Shown here: positions 26,901 to 34,904 of the stretch, piece by piece | How positions within the stretch are numbered: position 1 is the first letter of the stretch | Layout: every line of letters begins with the position of its first letter | Source: a virus | Reading direction: 5' to 3' (one strand) | IMG/VR virus record: IMGVR_UViG_3300032309_000931 | Location: 1 to 64,000 of that record | DNA: 64,000 bases | Program-made: the position numbers and the translations under genes | Notes under the pieces: model-generated | What the model was told of the DNA's origin: nothing | Database searches by the model: none | Seen by the model: the letters and a program-made list of their open reading frames with translations, nothing else

Positions 26901-29900
26901 GTGAGCCAATGCTTGGTTTCTTTGGTGCTGCTGCTGGTGCTGGTGCTGGTCTGTTTGCTCTTGCTTCTCTGGCTTGTGCATTTCTATTATTTGCACTCTC
27001 TACTTTTGCAATAGCGGCTTGTCCATTTTTTGCAGAAATTTGTTTTCCATTTAAATAATATCTTTGATTTCCATTTTTATCTGTTCTTACTTCAACTTTT
27101 CGTGCTTCAGACATAGTTAAATTATTATTTTTTAAACCTTGTGTTCCTGTTGCTGCAGACTGTCCATCTGGCATTGCTCCAAATGATCTTCCAGGTGATG
27201 CTGGCTTTGAGTAGTAAATTCTTTTTTTCTTAGTTTTGCTGTCACGCTGCCTTACAACAGGCGATCCAGAGTTAAGTAGTTCTTGTCTTTCTGCGGCTGT
27301 CATACCAGCACCAGAAAATCTTACATCTCTAATTTGACCAAGAGCCGCTGCTCTCATTGCTGCAAATTTTTTATTTGTTTTTCCAACCTCTGTTGCAACT
27401 TCTCTGTCTAAAGCTTCTATTGATCTTGCAAATTTTCTTTGATTTTCTGGCAATGCCCGAACTTGTTCTTCTGTATCATAGATTGCTCTTACTCCAGCTT
27501 TTCTTAGACTAGCAATTTTTTGTTGCATAGCAGTGTCGTAAGCTTTAATTTCTTTTTGCAATTCAACATCATTTATATCAGCCTTAGCAAATTTTGCAGA
27601 CTCTCCATATCTTTCTGTTATGTTTTTACCAGAAAATTCTTTTTCAACATCTCTAATGTCAGCCCCAGATGGAAGCTTTCTGTTTGTTTTCCCAGACATT
27701 TCTGCTCCCCAAGCGTGTTTAAGATCCATAACTGCTGTTTTGCTAATTGAAACAACTTGCTCTAAGTTTCTTCTCATTGCCTGTGTCAATCTTATGTCTG
27801 ATGAAGATAGGGCATCTTGTACAGAAATTGAACTTCCAGGTCCAAAATGAGCAAAGTTGCTCTCTGATCCCTTACCCCTTGAATATCCAGGAATACTTCC
27901 AGAAATCATCCCATTAATGAGACCGCCATACTTCTTTGCCATTGCTGCAGGAATAACTGCTTCTCCTGGTGAAAGCATTGCAGGAACTATATCTCCCCTG
28001 CCTTTTGGACCAGGAACACTAACTACACCGTTTTTGTATCCAGAAGGTTTTGGCATATTCCTTAATCCAAAACCAGGAAGTCCTGTCATCCAACTAGTAA
28101 AAGCATCTCCGTGCTTATAACCTAAGTAACCTTCTTTAATCAATGCCTGAATTAATGGGTCATTATATGGTGCTCCAGATAGTCTAGAATCTACATCTTT
28201 TCCACCAACAATTACTCTTGGAAGTACTGCTCCTCTGTCTGTTCCAAGTTCTGGATTCTTTTTTATAAATTTAAATAGAGTATCTAGTGTAATATATCCT
28301 TTACTTTTTTTGACTATTTCCATTGCTTCTGGGGAAAGATCTTGCCTGTATTGATTGTCTCCGTATGCTCTAAATGTTGTGTCTGAAAGTTTTTGATTTT
28401 TTGCAAAATACATTCCTGGACCAAAAGTTCTATTGATGTCGGATTCTGGAGTATAGTCTTTGGGGTGTCCTAGATTGTTTTCAAGGTTGCTATCCTCACT
28501 TCTATGCCTCATATTTTTTGTATAGCGTAATGCCATTTGTCCAGGAAATAGTTTTGATGCAATTGTAGATGGACTCATAGATACTCGAAGTCTGTGAAGA
28601 CTATCACGTACTGCAGATCTAGGATCTTGAAGATTTGCTACCAACCTATTTAATGCAAAGAGTGGCGACTCTTGATAATCCTTTGCACCACTACTACTGT
28701 ATACACTTTGTGCGTTTAAAAGATCTTGAAGTCTATTATCTCTACCTCTTGACGTTTTTAATCTTGCAAAACTTTCTAATCCATAAGCACCAAAAGGCAT
28801 CTCCAAAGAGTGTCTTCCAACACTTCCTATTCCACCACGGTCTCTTATAATTTGTGCAAAATCTTTAGAAAATCTTGGATCTTTTTGAATAGCAGCAAGA
28901 GCTTTTTGGGGAGACATTCCACTATTAATAAGGCTGTTAAGACTTTCTAGTATTGGAAGATCTTGCTTAGATATTTTTGCACCTTGCTGTAATCTGTTTG
29001 CAGATTGTGCTGGACCACTAAACGGATTCATTCCTGAGAATCCAAAATTTCTAAATCCTTTACCTGGTGATCTTGCAAACATAAATTTAAAAGCATTCAT
29101 TGTTTGTCTGATAAAACCTCCACCAGCAAATCCAGGAAGATTTCCAGCAATCATTCCTTCAATAAGACCCCTGTATTTTTTAGTTTGTTTTGCAGGAATA
29201 ATAGCTTCACCATTTGAAAGCATTGCAGGAATTGAGTCTGATGTTCCAGATCCTGGACCACGAACTATTCCACCAGTAGCAAGATTCTTTGCTTTTGTGC
29301 TTGACCTAGATACCCTGCCTCCAGGAGTGGCAAAGCCACGTTGTGCTGTAATAGATTTTTGATATGCAGCAGTTAGAGCGTTGAGGGCTGCTGCCTCTAC
29401 GCTAAATGTTTGTGTAAGTTTGCTGTGTGACTGATTTAGTGATGCTGCTACTGCTGCTGCCTCAATTTGTTGTTGAGTCATATAGTCTGTTTGTGTGCCA
29501 AGAATTCCTGTGTCTACCCCAGTTTTTCTAAATATGCCTCCAAGAAGCTGGAACATTTTAATAAGGTTAGCTACACCGTTAGCAACAAGACCAACAGTCA
29601 TAAGTAGTATAGGACCAATACCTGCAACTACGGTTGTAAGAATAACTGTAAAGTTTTTGGCACCATCGCCCATAGAATTAAACTGATTAAGAAGCTTTGT
29701 TCCAAACTCAATCACTGGAGTAACAGCTTTAAGGAATGATTCTCCAACTGGGGCTAAGGCTGCTTGGAAATCAGCAAATGCTTTCTCAAACTTGTAGGTA
29801 GTTGTATCCTCTACCTTTTTAAGTTCTCGTTGAGACAGGATTGCAAGTTCTTGTGTTGTTGCCTTGGTTAACTCAAGAACACGAGCTGCTTGTGTACCCT

Positions 29901-31281
29901 CGCCAATTACGTTCTGAAAGAGTGTTGATAGACGTGAGAATTGGAACTTACCAAATAGTTGCTCAATTGCACGAGCACGATTAAGTGGGTCAAGAGTATC
30001 CAGTGCTGATGCAAAGTCAATAACGAGACCCTTGATGTCTCCCTTATTTGAATTAACAATTTTCTCAATGTTAATGCCAAAACCTTGAAGCATTTCTTTT
30101 GCTTTTCCAGTTGGATTAATAAGAGCAGCAAGACCAGACTTAAGTGCGTTAGCACCTTCAGATGCATTAATGCCACCCTCTTTCATAGCGGTCAGGAAGA
30201 ATGCAAGGTCTTCTACGTCTCCACCAAGTTGCTGAACAACAGGACCAGCTTTTGGGATTGCTTCGGTAAGATCTTCGATAGATGTTACCGACTGGTTTTC
30301 AACTGCGTTAAGGAAGTCGATCTTTGAGGCAAGCTGTTCTGTTGCTGTACCAAAAGCATTGGTAATAGACATAGTTGTTTCAAGAGCCTGAGTTTGTTCT
30401 ACGTTACCCAGAACTGCTAGACGAGTAGCTTCTGAAACCTGTGCAAGAAGTTCTTGTCCAGTCTTACCAGCCGCTGCTGCTTCTGAAGCAAGACCAATAG
30501 TCTTTTCAACTTCAATGCCATATTTTGTGTACTCTCCTGCAAGAGCTTTGATAGATGCAACCATATCGTCTGTTTCTTTAACTGTAGTACTAAAGTCACC
30601 ATAAACACGACGAATTTTAATTACCTGCTTTTCAATCTCCATAAAGGATTTAGCTGCAGATGTGGCAAATAGTGTAAGGGGAATAGTAAAACCAACCATA
30701 AGCTGACGACCAGCCCATTGAGTATTTTTACCAAAGTTTAGAAGGTTTGTAGAACCTTGAGTTAGAAGCTGATTAAACAACTGTTGCTTTTGTGCAGCAA
30801 CCATTGTTCTGGTAGCAAGATTATCCATATCAAGGGATAGTGGTCTAACCTTGATAGATTGCAATGCACCATTTGCGTCACGACCCATAGAAATATATTG
30901 AGTTTGTAAATCTTTAACTCGTTCTATTGCTACCTTTGAGATAGTGTCAAACTCTGACTTGAACGCTCTACCGAAAGTTTTGCTTGCTCCACCAGCATAT
31001 CTAAAGTACTGACCCATTGTCAGCTTGTTCTTTTCAAGTGCTGTGGTGAATGCTTCCGTGGTTGAATTTACACGAGTCATACTGGCTTGGAATTGACCAG
31101 TAGCATTTACTGCATTTAGAAGGGATGACTGTAGTTGGGCAGCCTGAGCATTTGCGGTTGCCCCACCACGAGCCATCTGAGTGTGAAATAGAGAAATCTC
31201 TCTTTGAAGATTTTTGAGAGAAGCAATGGCTGAAGACGTATCAATATTTACGCCAATATTAGCATTTACATCGTCAACCAT
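23944..31281 (-). CDS. Tape measure protein with embedded ADP-ribosyltransferase-like segment
   Basis: This 2445-residue ruler sets tail length; at about 0.15 nm per residue it predicts a tail near 370 nm. The N-terminal 550 residues match the TP901-type tape-measure core (WAGRQLMVGFTIPLTLF, AGEYTKYGIEVEKTIGLASE). Hydrophobic stretches lie near residues 550-580 and 1470-1530, and a coiled coil near 2075-2135. Three copies of a glycine/PAMLSxGEA(I/V)IPA motif occur near 690, 1107 and 2370. Between the first two, about residues 905-1070 contain FGPGMYFAKN and a C-terminal GYLGYKHGDAFTSWMTG, resembling PARP/ADP-ribosyltransferase folds. The start has AGGGGTG upstream. Confidence 0.93.
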   Translation of the reverse strand: MVDDVNANIGVNIDTSSAIASLKNLQREISLFHTQMARGGATANAQAAQLQSSLLNAVNATGQFQASMTRVNSTTEAFTTALEKNKLTMGQYFRYAGGASKTFGRAFKSEFDTISKVAIERVKDLQTQYISMGRDANGALQSIKVRPLSLDMDNLATRTMVAAQKQQLFNQLLTQGSTNLLNFGKNTQWAGRQLMVGFTIPLTLFATSAAKSFMEIEKQVIKIRRVYGDFSTTVKETDDMVASIKALAGEYTKYGIEVEKTIGLASEAAAAGKTGQELLAQVSEATRLAVLGNVEQTQALETTMSITNAFGTATEQLASKIDFLNAVENQSVTSIEDLTEAIPKAGPVVQQLGGDVEDLAFFLTAMKEGGINASEGANALKSGLAALINPTGKAKEMLQGFGINIEKIVNSNKGDIKGLVIDFASALDTLDPLNRARAIEQLFGKFQFSRLSTLFQNVIGEGTQAARVLELTKATTQELAILSQRELKKVEDTTTYKFEKAFADFQAALAPVGESFLKAVTPVIEFGTKLLNQFNSMGDGAKNFTVILTTVVAGIGPILLMTVGLVANGVANLIKMFQLLGGIFRKTGVDTGILGTQTDYMTQQQIEAAAVAASLNQSHSKLTQTFSVEAAALNALTAAYQKSITAQRGFATPGGRVSRSSTKAKNLATGGIVRGPGSGTSDSIPAMLSNGEAIIPAKQTKKYRGLIEGMIAGNLPGFAGGGFIRQTMNAFKFMFARSPGKGFRNFGFSGMNPFSGPAQSANRLQQGAKISKQDLPILESLNSLINSGMSPQKALAAIQKDPRFSKDFAQIIRDRGGIGSVGRHSLEMPFGAYGLESFARLKTSRGRDNRLQDLLNAQSVYSSSGAKDYQESPLFALNRLVANLQDPRSAVRDSLHRLRVSMSPSTIASKLFPGQMALRYTKNMRHRSEDSNLENNLGHPKDYTPESDINRTFGPGMYFAKNQKLSDTTFRAYGDNQYRQDLSPEAMEIVKKSKGYITLDTLFKFIKKNPELGTDRGAVLPRVIVGGKDVDSRLSGAPYNDPLIQALIKEGYLGYKHGDAFTSWMTGLPGFGLRNMPKPSGYKNGVVSVPGPKGRGDIVPAMLSPGEAVIPAAMAKKYGGLINGMISGSIPGYSRGKGSESNFAHFGPGSSISVQDALSSSDIRLTQAMRRNLEQVVSISKTAVMDLKHAWGAEMSGKTNRKLPSGADIRDVEKEFSGKNITERYGESAKFAKADINDVELQKEIKAYDTAMQQKIASLRKAGVRAIYDTEEQVRALPENQRKFARSIEALDREVATEVGKTNKKFAAMRAAALGQIRDVRFSGAGMTAAERQELLNSGSPVVRQRDSKTKKKRIYYSKPASPGRSFGAMPDGQSAATGTQGLKNNNLTMSEARKVEVRTDKNGNQRYYLNGKQISAKNGQAAIAKVESANNRNAQAREARANRPAPAPAAAPKKPSIGSRIASGVRGGGMGMGMGLSMAGMGVAMIPGLEGLGMAVSVLGPLLMMLPGPIGIAVVALGALGAGVFALVQAQEEQRKKAIELGNAQVMSINSMNKMAEDMGTVSATQSREAEMSAKLTSVKAEELSAAQQYIRETESGKKLLSNTKTMQDSGKSVEQIATSLASDLANSVAQNVITQEQGRQIIAALGVESGNLGISSAASKQFTEYTRDLTKTSGLTTAAALSQATSDFNSQIASSEINSMGGRYTVYEGGPFGQKESKNKARTASTATINTYGQAVGATDAINAQFDTQVAQAKTQDEIDTLEKNRTLELEKQLKIEKEAYETIRSQKAILTETDFNANFLENIKQNFSTDSAMYKTAEKINALGNSTFKTRIQAQLASGTLSPASIEVLMNNASKNKGFGAAYDLAIKAAGEVETLNMISSLQAAGAKVQTQTLMLNIVSTPDSKYTAEQLAGAAQAIEWLNTYGNVSININADNGEVLKAFADDVKNIERELKNNGGKFTTELIAKYTNSTAAANALKDNAAFNKLPKKNKIEYLAQYHAVFSSAVNGNDPGYKGWATLRRKYGMDASAAAYAAAVMDKAATSSVTSSGGSGGDTESDTSSSGGGGGGGTPEDAELVRLNDLKDKQQKALNVIALKEDAINKIYDKRKKALEDIAKINANIADQQKDQLDVAIALTSGDVAAAARAVQNQRVKAASYAQEEQMRALEAKRQAELDGIIVNGKTKEAYEAEIAKLNLQIAERELALANGAATSGGGSGGGSGNGSTTTTPTTTTTPVTTPSRPAAPTATEAKTAAIAAQNLKVSQIGQSIGVLAAEIAALEKQRDASMSVIARGAAQAKLNEKKQQLAYTKQALSDARAKLTSLQAGSGGRGPVAYAMGGLVRYAMGGRVGNRYMASGGSIGSDTISAMLTPGEFVIKRPAVQSFGVKNLQAINSGKSLNGSVYNYSVTVNAGSNASADDIARTVIGKIKQVEATRFKGNRF

Positions 31282-31304
31282 TCATTTACACCCCTATTTT
31301 AAAT

Positions 31305-31616
31305 TTAGCTAATGCCAAGTGCATCTGAGAGTCTTACTCCTGATGCGGCTTCCACAACCTGATATACCGTTGGTAGATCAATGTTGTCTTCAAGAGCAGC
31401 TAGGTCTCCTGCAAGTTCTGGCTTGTACTGCTTCATTGCAATTTGAACACATTCCATAAGAAGATTCATAGACTTTGCGTTGTCTTCTGCAACTGCTGCA
31501 ATGCCCTCAAACTTCTTCATAAAATCACGAAGTAGTGAAATCTTTAGTGGTCGAACTGTAATCTCTGTACCGTCAATTAGGACGATCTTTGATTCTTCAT
31601 TAATTGTTGTTGCCAT
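31305..31616 (-). CDS. Tail assembly chaperone, short paralogue
   Basis: This 103-residue protein is homologous to the first 100 residues of the gene before it (shared MATTI, LIDGTE, PLK, LRDFM and DNIDLPTVYQV). Such chaperones coat the tape measure while the tail tube polymerises. It stops cleanly (GIS) 24 bases before the tape measure start, and I see no slippery site. AAGGAGG supports the start, and TGATATAAT lies upstream. Confidence 0.85.
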   Translation of the reverse strand: MATTINEESKIVLIDGTEITVRPLKISLLRDFMKKFEGIAAVAEDNAKSMNLLMECVQIAMKQYKPELAGDLAALEDNIDLPTVYQVVEAASGVRLSDALGIS

Positions 31617-31642
31617 TGTTTCCTCCTTGTTAGGCTTATTAA

Positions 31643-31650
31643 ATTATATC
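31643..31650 (-). promoter_or_regulatory. Extended -10 promoter before short chaperone
   Basis: TGATATAAT on the minus strand, 27 bases before the ATG at 31616, in the gap between the two chaperone genes. It could give extra transcript of the short chaperone and tape measure. Confidence 0.5.
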
Positions 31651-31661
31651 ACAAAAGCCGT

Positions 31662-32360
31662 TTAGTTTTCGACTAGTTTTTCATATCCTAGCCCCATACC
31701 AATACCAAATCCAGCCTGTGCAGCATTATGTCCTTGATAAGAAACAATGTCGTTCGGGTCTCCAGTAGCACCACCACTAAAGAATTTAGCTTTCTTTTCT
31801 TCCCAGATATCCTGTCCACTCTTACCGCCATTTTGTTTATCTAAGTCTACCCCCTGAATACCTGCAAAAAATTTTTTCTCTTCGTAGTCTAAATCTCTTT
31901 TAATGTTTAAAATTGATATTAACTCTGGCATAGATATTGATTTCTCAAGTTCTTCAAAGTCTTTCCAAATACCAAGCAAAAAAACTTCAGACTCAAGCTT
32001 AGCCAGATCAAGATCTTCCCAAGTAGACCCACTTTCGACTGCTTGCTCTTTTACCGTCTCTTCTTCTTTATCATCATTAATTTTAATATCTGCACAGATA
32101 TCCAAAATCTTGTAAATAGTTGGAAGATCTACGCTATCTTCTAAGTCTTCAATTGTTTTTATTGATGGGTAGAACTGTTTCATACACACCCTTGCACACT
32201 CTGCCAATGCTGAAATTGCTTCGGCATCTCCGTTTGCAATTCTTACTTTTTCGAATGCTACCATAAACTCTCTAAGGTATTTTAATTTTAGTGGTGTTAT
32301 ATATAGCTCTGTTCCATCTATTAAATGTACAGTGCCTGATTCGTAAATTGTTGTTGCCAT
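31662..32360 (-). CDS. Tail assembly chaperone, long paralogue
   Basis: The 232-residue product has an N-terminal domain like the short chaperone (HLIDGTELYITPLK, DSVDLPTIYKILD) and a C-terminal extension (FLLGIWKDFEELEKSISMPEL, then DYEEKKFFAGIQGVDLDKQ). That extension matches the part other phages add by programmed frameshift. TACAAT lies exactly seven positions before the ATG and there is no Shine-Dalgarno sequence, so the gene is probably leaderless. Confidence 0.87.
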   Translation of the reverse strand: MATTIYESGTVHLIDGTELYITPLKLKYLREFMVAFEKVRIANGDAEAISALAECARVCMKQFYPSIKTIEDLEDSVDLPTIYKILDICADIKINDDKEEETVKEQAVESGSTWEDLDLAKLESEVFLLGIWKDFEELEKSISMPELISILNIKRDLDYEEKKFFAGIQGVDLDKQNGGKSGQDIWEEKKAKFFSGGATGDPNDIVSYQGHNAAQAGFGIGMGLGYEKLVEN

Positions 32361-32366
32361 ATATCT

Positions 32367-32372
32367 ATTGTA
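32367..32372 (-). promoter_or_regulatory. -10 box of leaderless chaperone gene
   Basis: TACAAT on the minus strand, with the expected transcription start at the A of ATG 32360. It abuts the terminator that ends the major tail gene. Confidence 0.5.
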
Positions 32373-32412
32373 CCAAAAACAAAACTGCCCAGAGCCGAAA
32401 CCCTGAGCAGTT
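32373..32412 (-). terminator. Intrinsic terminator after major tail protein
   Basis: On the minus strand AACTGCTCAGGG pairs with TCTGGGCAGTT around a TTTCGG loop (12-base stem with two G-T pairs), followed by TTGTTTTTGG. This separates the abundant tail protein from the chaperones. Confidence 0.85.
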
Positions 32413-32426
32413 CTGATTGTATTAAA

Positions 32427-33128
32427 TTATGATGCGAGTGTGCGGTCTACAATCTTTCCATAAGACGCATTGTCGTTAGGAAGAAGTCTGAATGAGACTT
32501 CGAACATTGTAGCTTCGTCACGCTTAGCTGAAACTGTAACACTCTCGATTGAGAGAGCACGGTATCCAACGTAAACACGCTCGATGGATGAACCAGCTGC
32601 ACAGTCTCCTGTTCCTGGACCAACTGCAACGAGACCACGCTCAACTGGACATTCACCAATGTTTCCTGCACCAAGGTTAAGAACTCGGTCACCGTCGTAA
32701 GTTGGTGTACCGAATGCACTCTGTGATGTGGAGCTAGTGTATGTAGCTGAAAGGTCGCTTGATTGTCCTGCAATTGCGAAGAGCAAGTTGTCAAGTGTCG
32801 CTTCAGCGAATGCTGTGTTAAGGTTAACCTGCATTCCCTGCTTGTAAAGCTTTGCAACGTCGAGAACCTGGTCAACCTGTACCTCACCGAAGTCAGGCTG
32901 GAAGACAATTTCAAGACCGTTCATTGTGTAACCAACATTACGGAAGTCGACATCATTTGAGAGTGTCTCCTTGTAAGAAATGTTAGTTTGGAAGTTGGGC
33001 AAATCGAGTTCAGCCTGAGTGTTGGTAATACCACCAGTTGTGTTCTGACCGATTGGACCGTCTTCATATGTGAAAAGTGCTGCTGCACCAACGATGATGT
33101 TAGCACTTGTACCACGTGAATATGCCAT
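32427..33128 (-). CDS. Major tail protein
   Basis: The 233-residue tube protein lies upstream of the chaperones, where the major tail protein is found in nearly all siphoviruses. It is beta-rich with a short front (MAYSRGTSANIIVGAAALF) and ends in SVTVSAKRDEATMFEVSFRL, a strand pattern common in tube proteins. It has its own strong terminator and an upstream TGTATAAT box, as expected for a protein needed in many copies. Confidence 0.85.
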   Translation of the reverse strand: MAYSRGTSANIIVGAAALFTYEDGPIGQNTTGGITNTQAELDLPNFQTNISYKETLSNDVDFRNVGYTMNGLEIVFQPDFGEVQVDQVLDVAKLYKQGMQVNLNTAFAEATLDNLLFAIAGQSSDLSATYTSSTSQSAFGTPTYDGDRVLNLGAGNIGECPVERGLVAVGPGTGDCAAGSSIERVYVGYRALSIESVTVSAKRDEATMFEVSFRLLPNDNASYGKIVDRTLAS

Positions 33129-33182
33129 AATTATTTCACCTCTTTCTTGTTATAGATTTTGGGTGGGTGTTTCCTCTCTTTA

Positions 33183-33190
33183 ATTATACA
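33183..33190 (-). promoter_or_regulatory. Extended -10 promoter before major tail gene
   Basis: TGTATAAT on the minus strand, about 55 bases before the ATG of the major tail gene. The leader contains GAGAGG and AGAGGTGA. Confidence 0.5.
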
Positions 33191-33193
33191 GGC

Positions 33194-33781
33194 TTATTGT
33201 ACAAAAGAGTCTGACTTGTGCCAATCATAGTCGATAATTATTTTATTCCCTGCATAAGTACGAGCAGTACCAAAATCAATAATGTCACGAGTTTCTTCAA
33301 GTTGATAAATCTTAATTTCGTGGAAGAAGGGAATTAAAAAGTCTGTGCCATCGAAAGTTACTTTATTATGAGTAACTCCATCTACCGTGACTGTTCCACT
33401 TACCTTAGATGCAATCCAAGCATTAAGATCTTTAGCAGAGTCGTCTCCGTTATCAAGTAAGTCTTGGATCTCTTGTGTCATTTCAATCAAGTTAACTACC
33501 GCTGTTTCTGTAAGTGCATAGAAATAATACAGTAGCTGTTCACACTTAATGTATGGGAATGGTGTGCGACGCATTTTAAACATTCTGTCAAATACCGCTG
33601 CCTGTCCTTGGAAGGTGTATCTTGCCGTAGTTCCTGCTGTTAAAACATCTAGGCTAAAGCTTTCTGCGATGCTAAAGTCGCTTGGATATGTAGGGAACAT
33701 TGGAACCGCACCAAATCCTCTACGAGCAAGTTTCTCTTGCAAGTACTTATTAATAAAAATTGGGGGATAGTATATTGCCAT
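33194..33781 (-). CDS. Head-tail joining/tail terminator-position protein
   Basis: This 195-residue protein is immediately upstream of the major tail gene, the common site of the tail terminator or head-closure protein. The sequence (YIKCEQLLYYFYALTETAV, IDFGTARTYAGNKIIIDYD) gives no motif I can name with confidence. It is coupled by TAATG to the gene before it. Confidence 0.68.
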   Translation of the reverse strand: MAIYYPPIFINKYLQEKLARRGFGAVPMFPTYPSDFSIAESFSLDVLTAGTTARYTFQGQAAVFDRMFKMRRTPFPYIKCEQLLYYFYALTETAVVNLIEMTQEIQDLLDNGDDSAKDLNAWIASKVSGTVTVDGVTHNKVTFDGTDFLIPFFHEIKIYQLEETRDIIDFGTARTYAGNKIIIDYDWHKSDSFVQ

Positions 33782-34455
33782 TATGTAGTTACTCCTATGT
33801 TTGCTACCCAGGTATAGCCTGTTGAGATTCCTACAGACCTACCGCCTCGTTTACCAGCAGACAGATTCTTTTTGTATGCTACTGGATTTGTTAAATATTG
33901 CATAACGCCACTTGATTTAATAAAAGCTTGCGTAAAATAGTTATTAAAGAATGAGTCAAAGATTCTATTGAATCCACCCTGTGCCTCTGTTCCTCCAGGA
34001 TTCTCAACAACAATCGGGTTCTTGGTAAAAACCTGCTCACCAGCGTCACTGAAGGCTAGTACAGACGCTCTTACTGGTCTAATGACCACTGGGATACCAT
34101 CTTCTATGATTCTGGCTTTATTATAAAACGGAACAGTAGAACCTTCTTTAATTGAAGTAGATTGTCTGAAGGTGGACTTAATAGAAAGACCAATGCCCGA
34201 AATAGTGTAGTCTATATCAAAAAGTCTTGCTGCTGGACTTCCAGTTTGATTCCACTCGTATACGTGGTGAAGAATTGCAGGATTTGTTCTTGCAGAAGAA
34301 TCAATATACTGTTTTAAAAGCTCAATGGCATTAACACCAATTGCAGATAGAATGTGCTTTTTACCTCGCTTAACTCCTTCTGTAAATCCAATTGAATACT
34401 GAATAATGTTATTCATTTCTTTTAAGAATAGTTGATCGTTGAATGTAGTTTGCAC
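33781..34455 (-). CDS. Head-tail connector protein
   Basis: The 224-residue product begins with GTG in a TAGTG overlap with the previous gene. The front is helical (FLKEMNNIIQYSIGFTEGVK), then a region with VPFYNKARIIEDGIPVVIRP and a basic end. Position between adaptor and tail terminator suggests a minor virion or tail-completion protein of the HK97 gp10 type. A later ATG at 34416 is an alternative start. Confidence 0.68.
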   Translation of the reverse strand: MQTTFNDQLFLKEMNNIIQYSIGFTEGVKRGKKHILSAIGVNAIELLKQYIDSSARTNPAILHHVYEWNQTGSPAARLFDIDYTISGIGLSIKSTFRQSTSIKEGSTVPFYNKARIIEDGIPVVIRPVRASVLAFSDAGEQVFTKNPIVVENPGGTEAQGGFNRIFDSFFNNYFTQAFIKSSGVMQYLTNPVAYKKNLSAGKRGGRSVGISTGYTWVANIGVTT

Positions 34456-34904
34456 TAGACATCTACCCCCTGATTTTCAGAGCGTCTTAGAACAACTTTG
34501 TGATACTCAACTGTTCCAAAAGGATTAACGAATGGTGCCTGAGTTGCAATTTCAAAAAGGGTAGACTTTCCATTTCTAGGTCCAGATGTTTCTATATAAA
34601 TTGGATTCTCAAATCTGTCACGAATATTTGTTATAAGAATATTGGTAGCTGCATTCTTTGCATCTACGCTTGAAATACGAATATCTTTTTTAACTCTACC
34701 CAAAAGAATCGTATCTGTTTTTATGTCTGGGTCTGGCTTAATGTCTTCTTTATAAGAAACACCAGCATCATTAAAAGAACAGACAATTGTTTTGTCCAAT
34801 ACCCAAGACTTTGTTACGTTTCCGTATGCGGTTGTTTCAACAATTGGGTAGTAGATATCCGCCATCATTGGGAACATAAAGTCTGGTGTTTCACAAATAG
34901 ACAC
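34455..34904 (-). CDS. Head-tail adaptor/stopper-like protein
   Basis: This 149-residue protein with a beta-rich middle (ETTAYGNVTKSWVLDKTIVC, DTILLGRVKKDIRI) resembles the small head-closure (stopper) proteins that sit under the portal. Assignment rests on gene order and size. The GTG start is in a TAGTG overlap. Confidence 0.66.
   Translation of the reverse strand: MSICETPDFMFPMMADIYYPIVETTAYGNVTKSWVLDKTIVCSFNDAGVSYKEDIKPDPDIKTDTILLGRVKKDIRISSVDAKNAATNILITNIRDRFENPIYIETSGPRNGKSTLFEIATQAPFVNPFGTVEYHKVVLRRSENQGVDV

Noticed and set aside
31305-31340. Programmed frameshift at the end of the short chaperone
   Set aside because: No XXXYYYZ heptamer or downstream structure, and the extension already exists in the paralogous gene.
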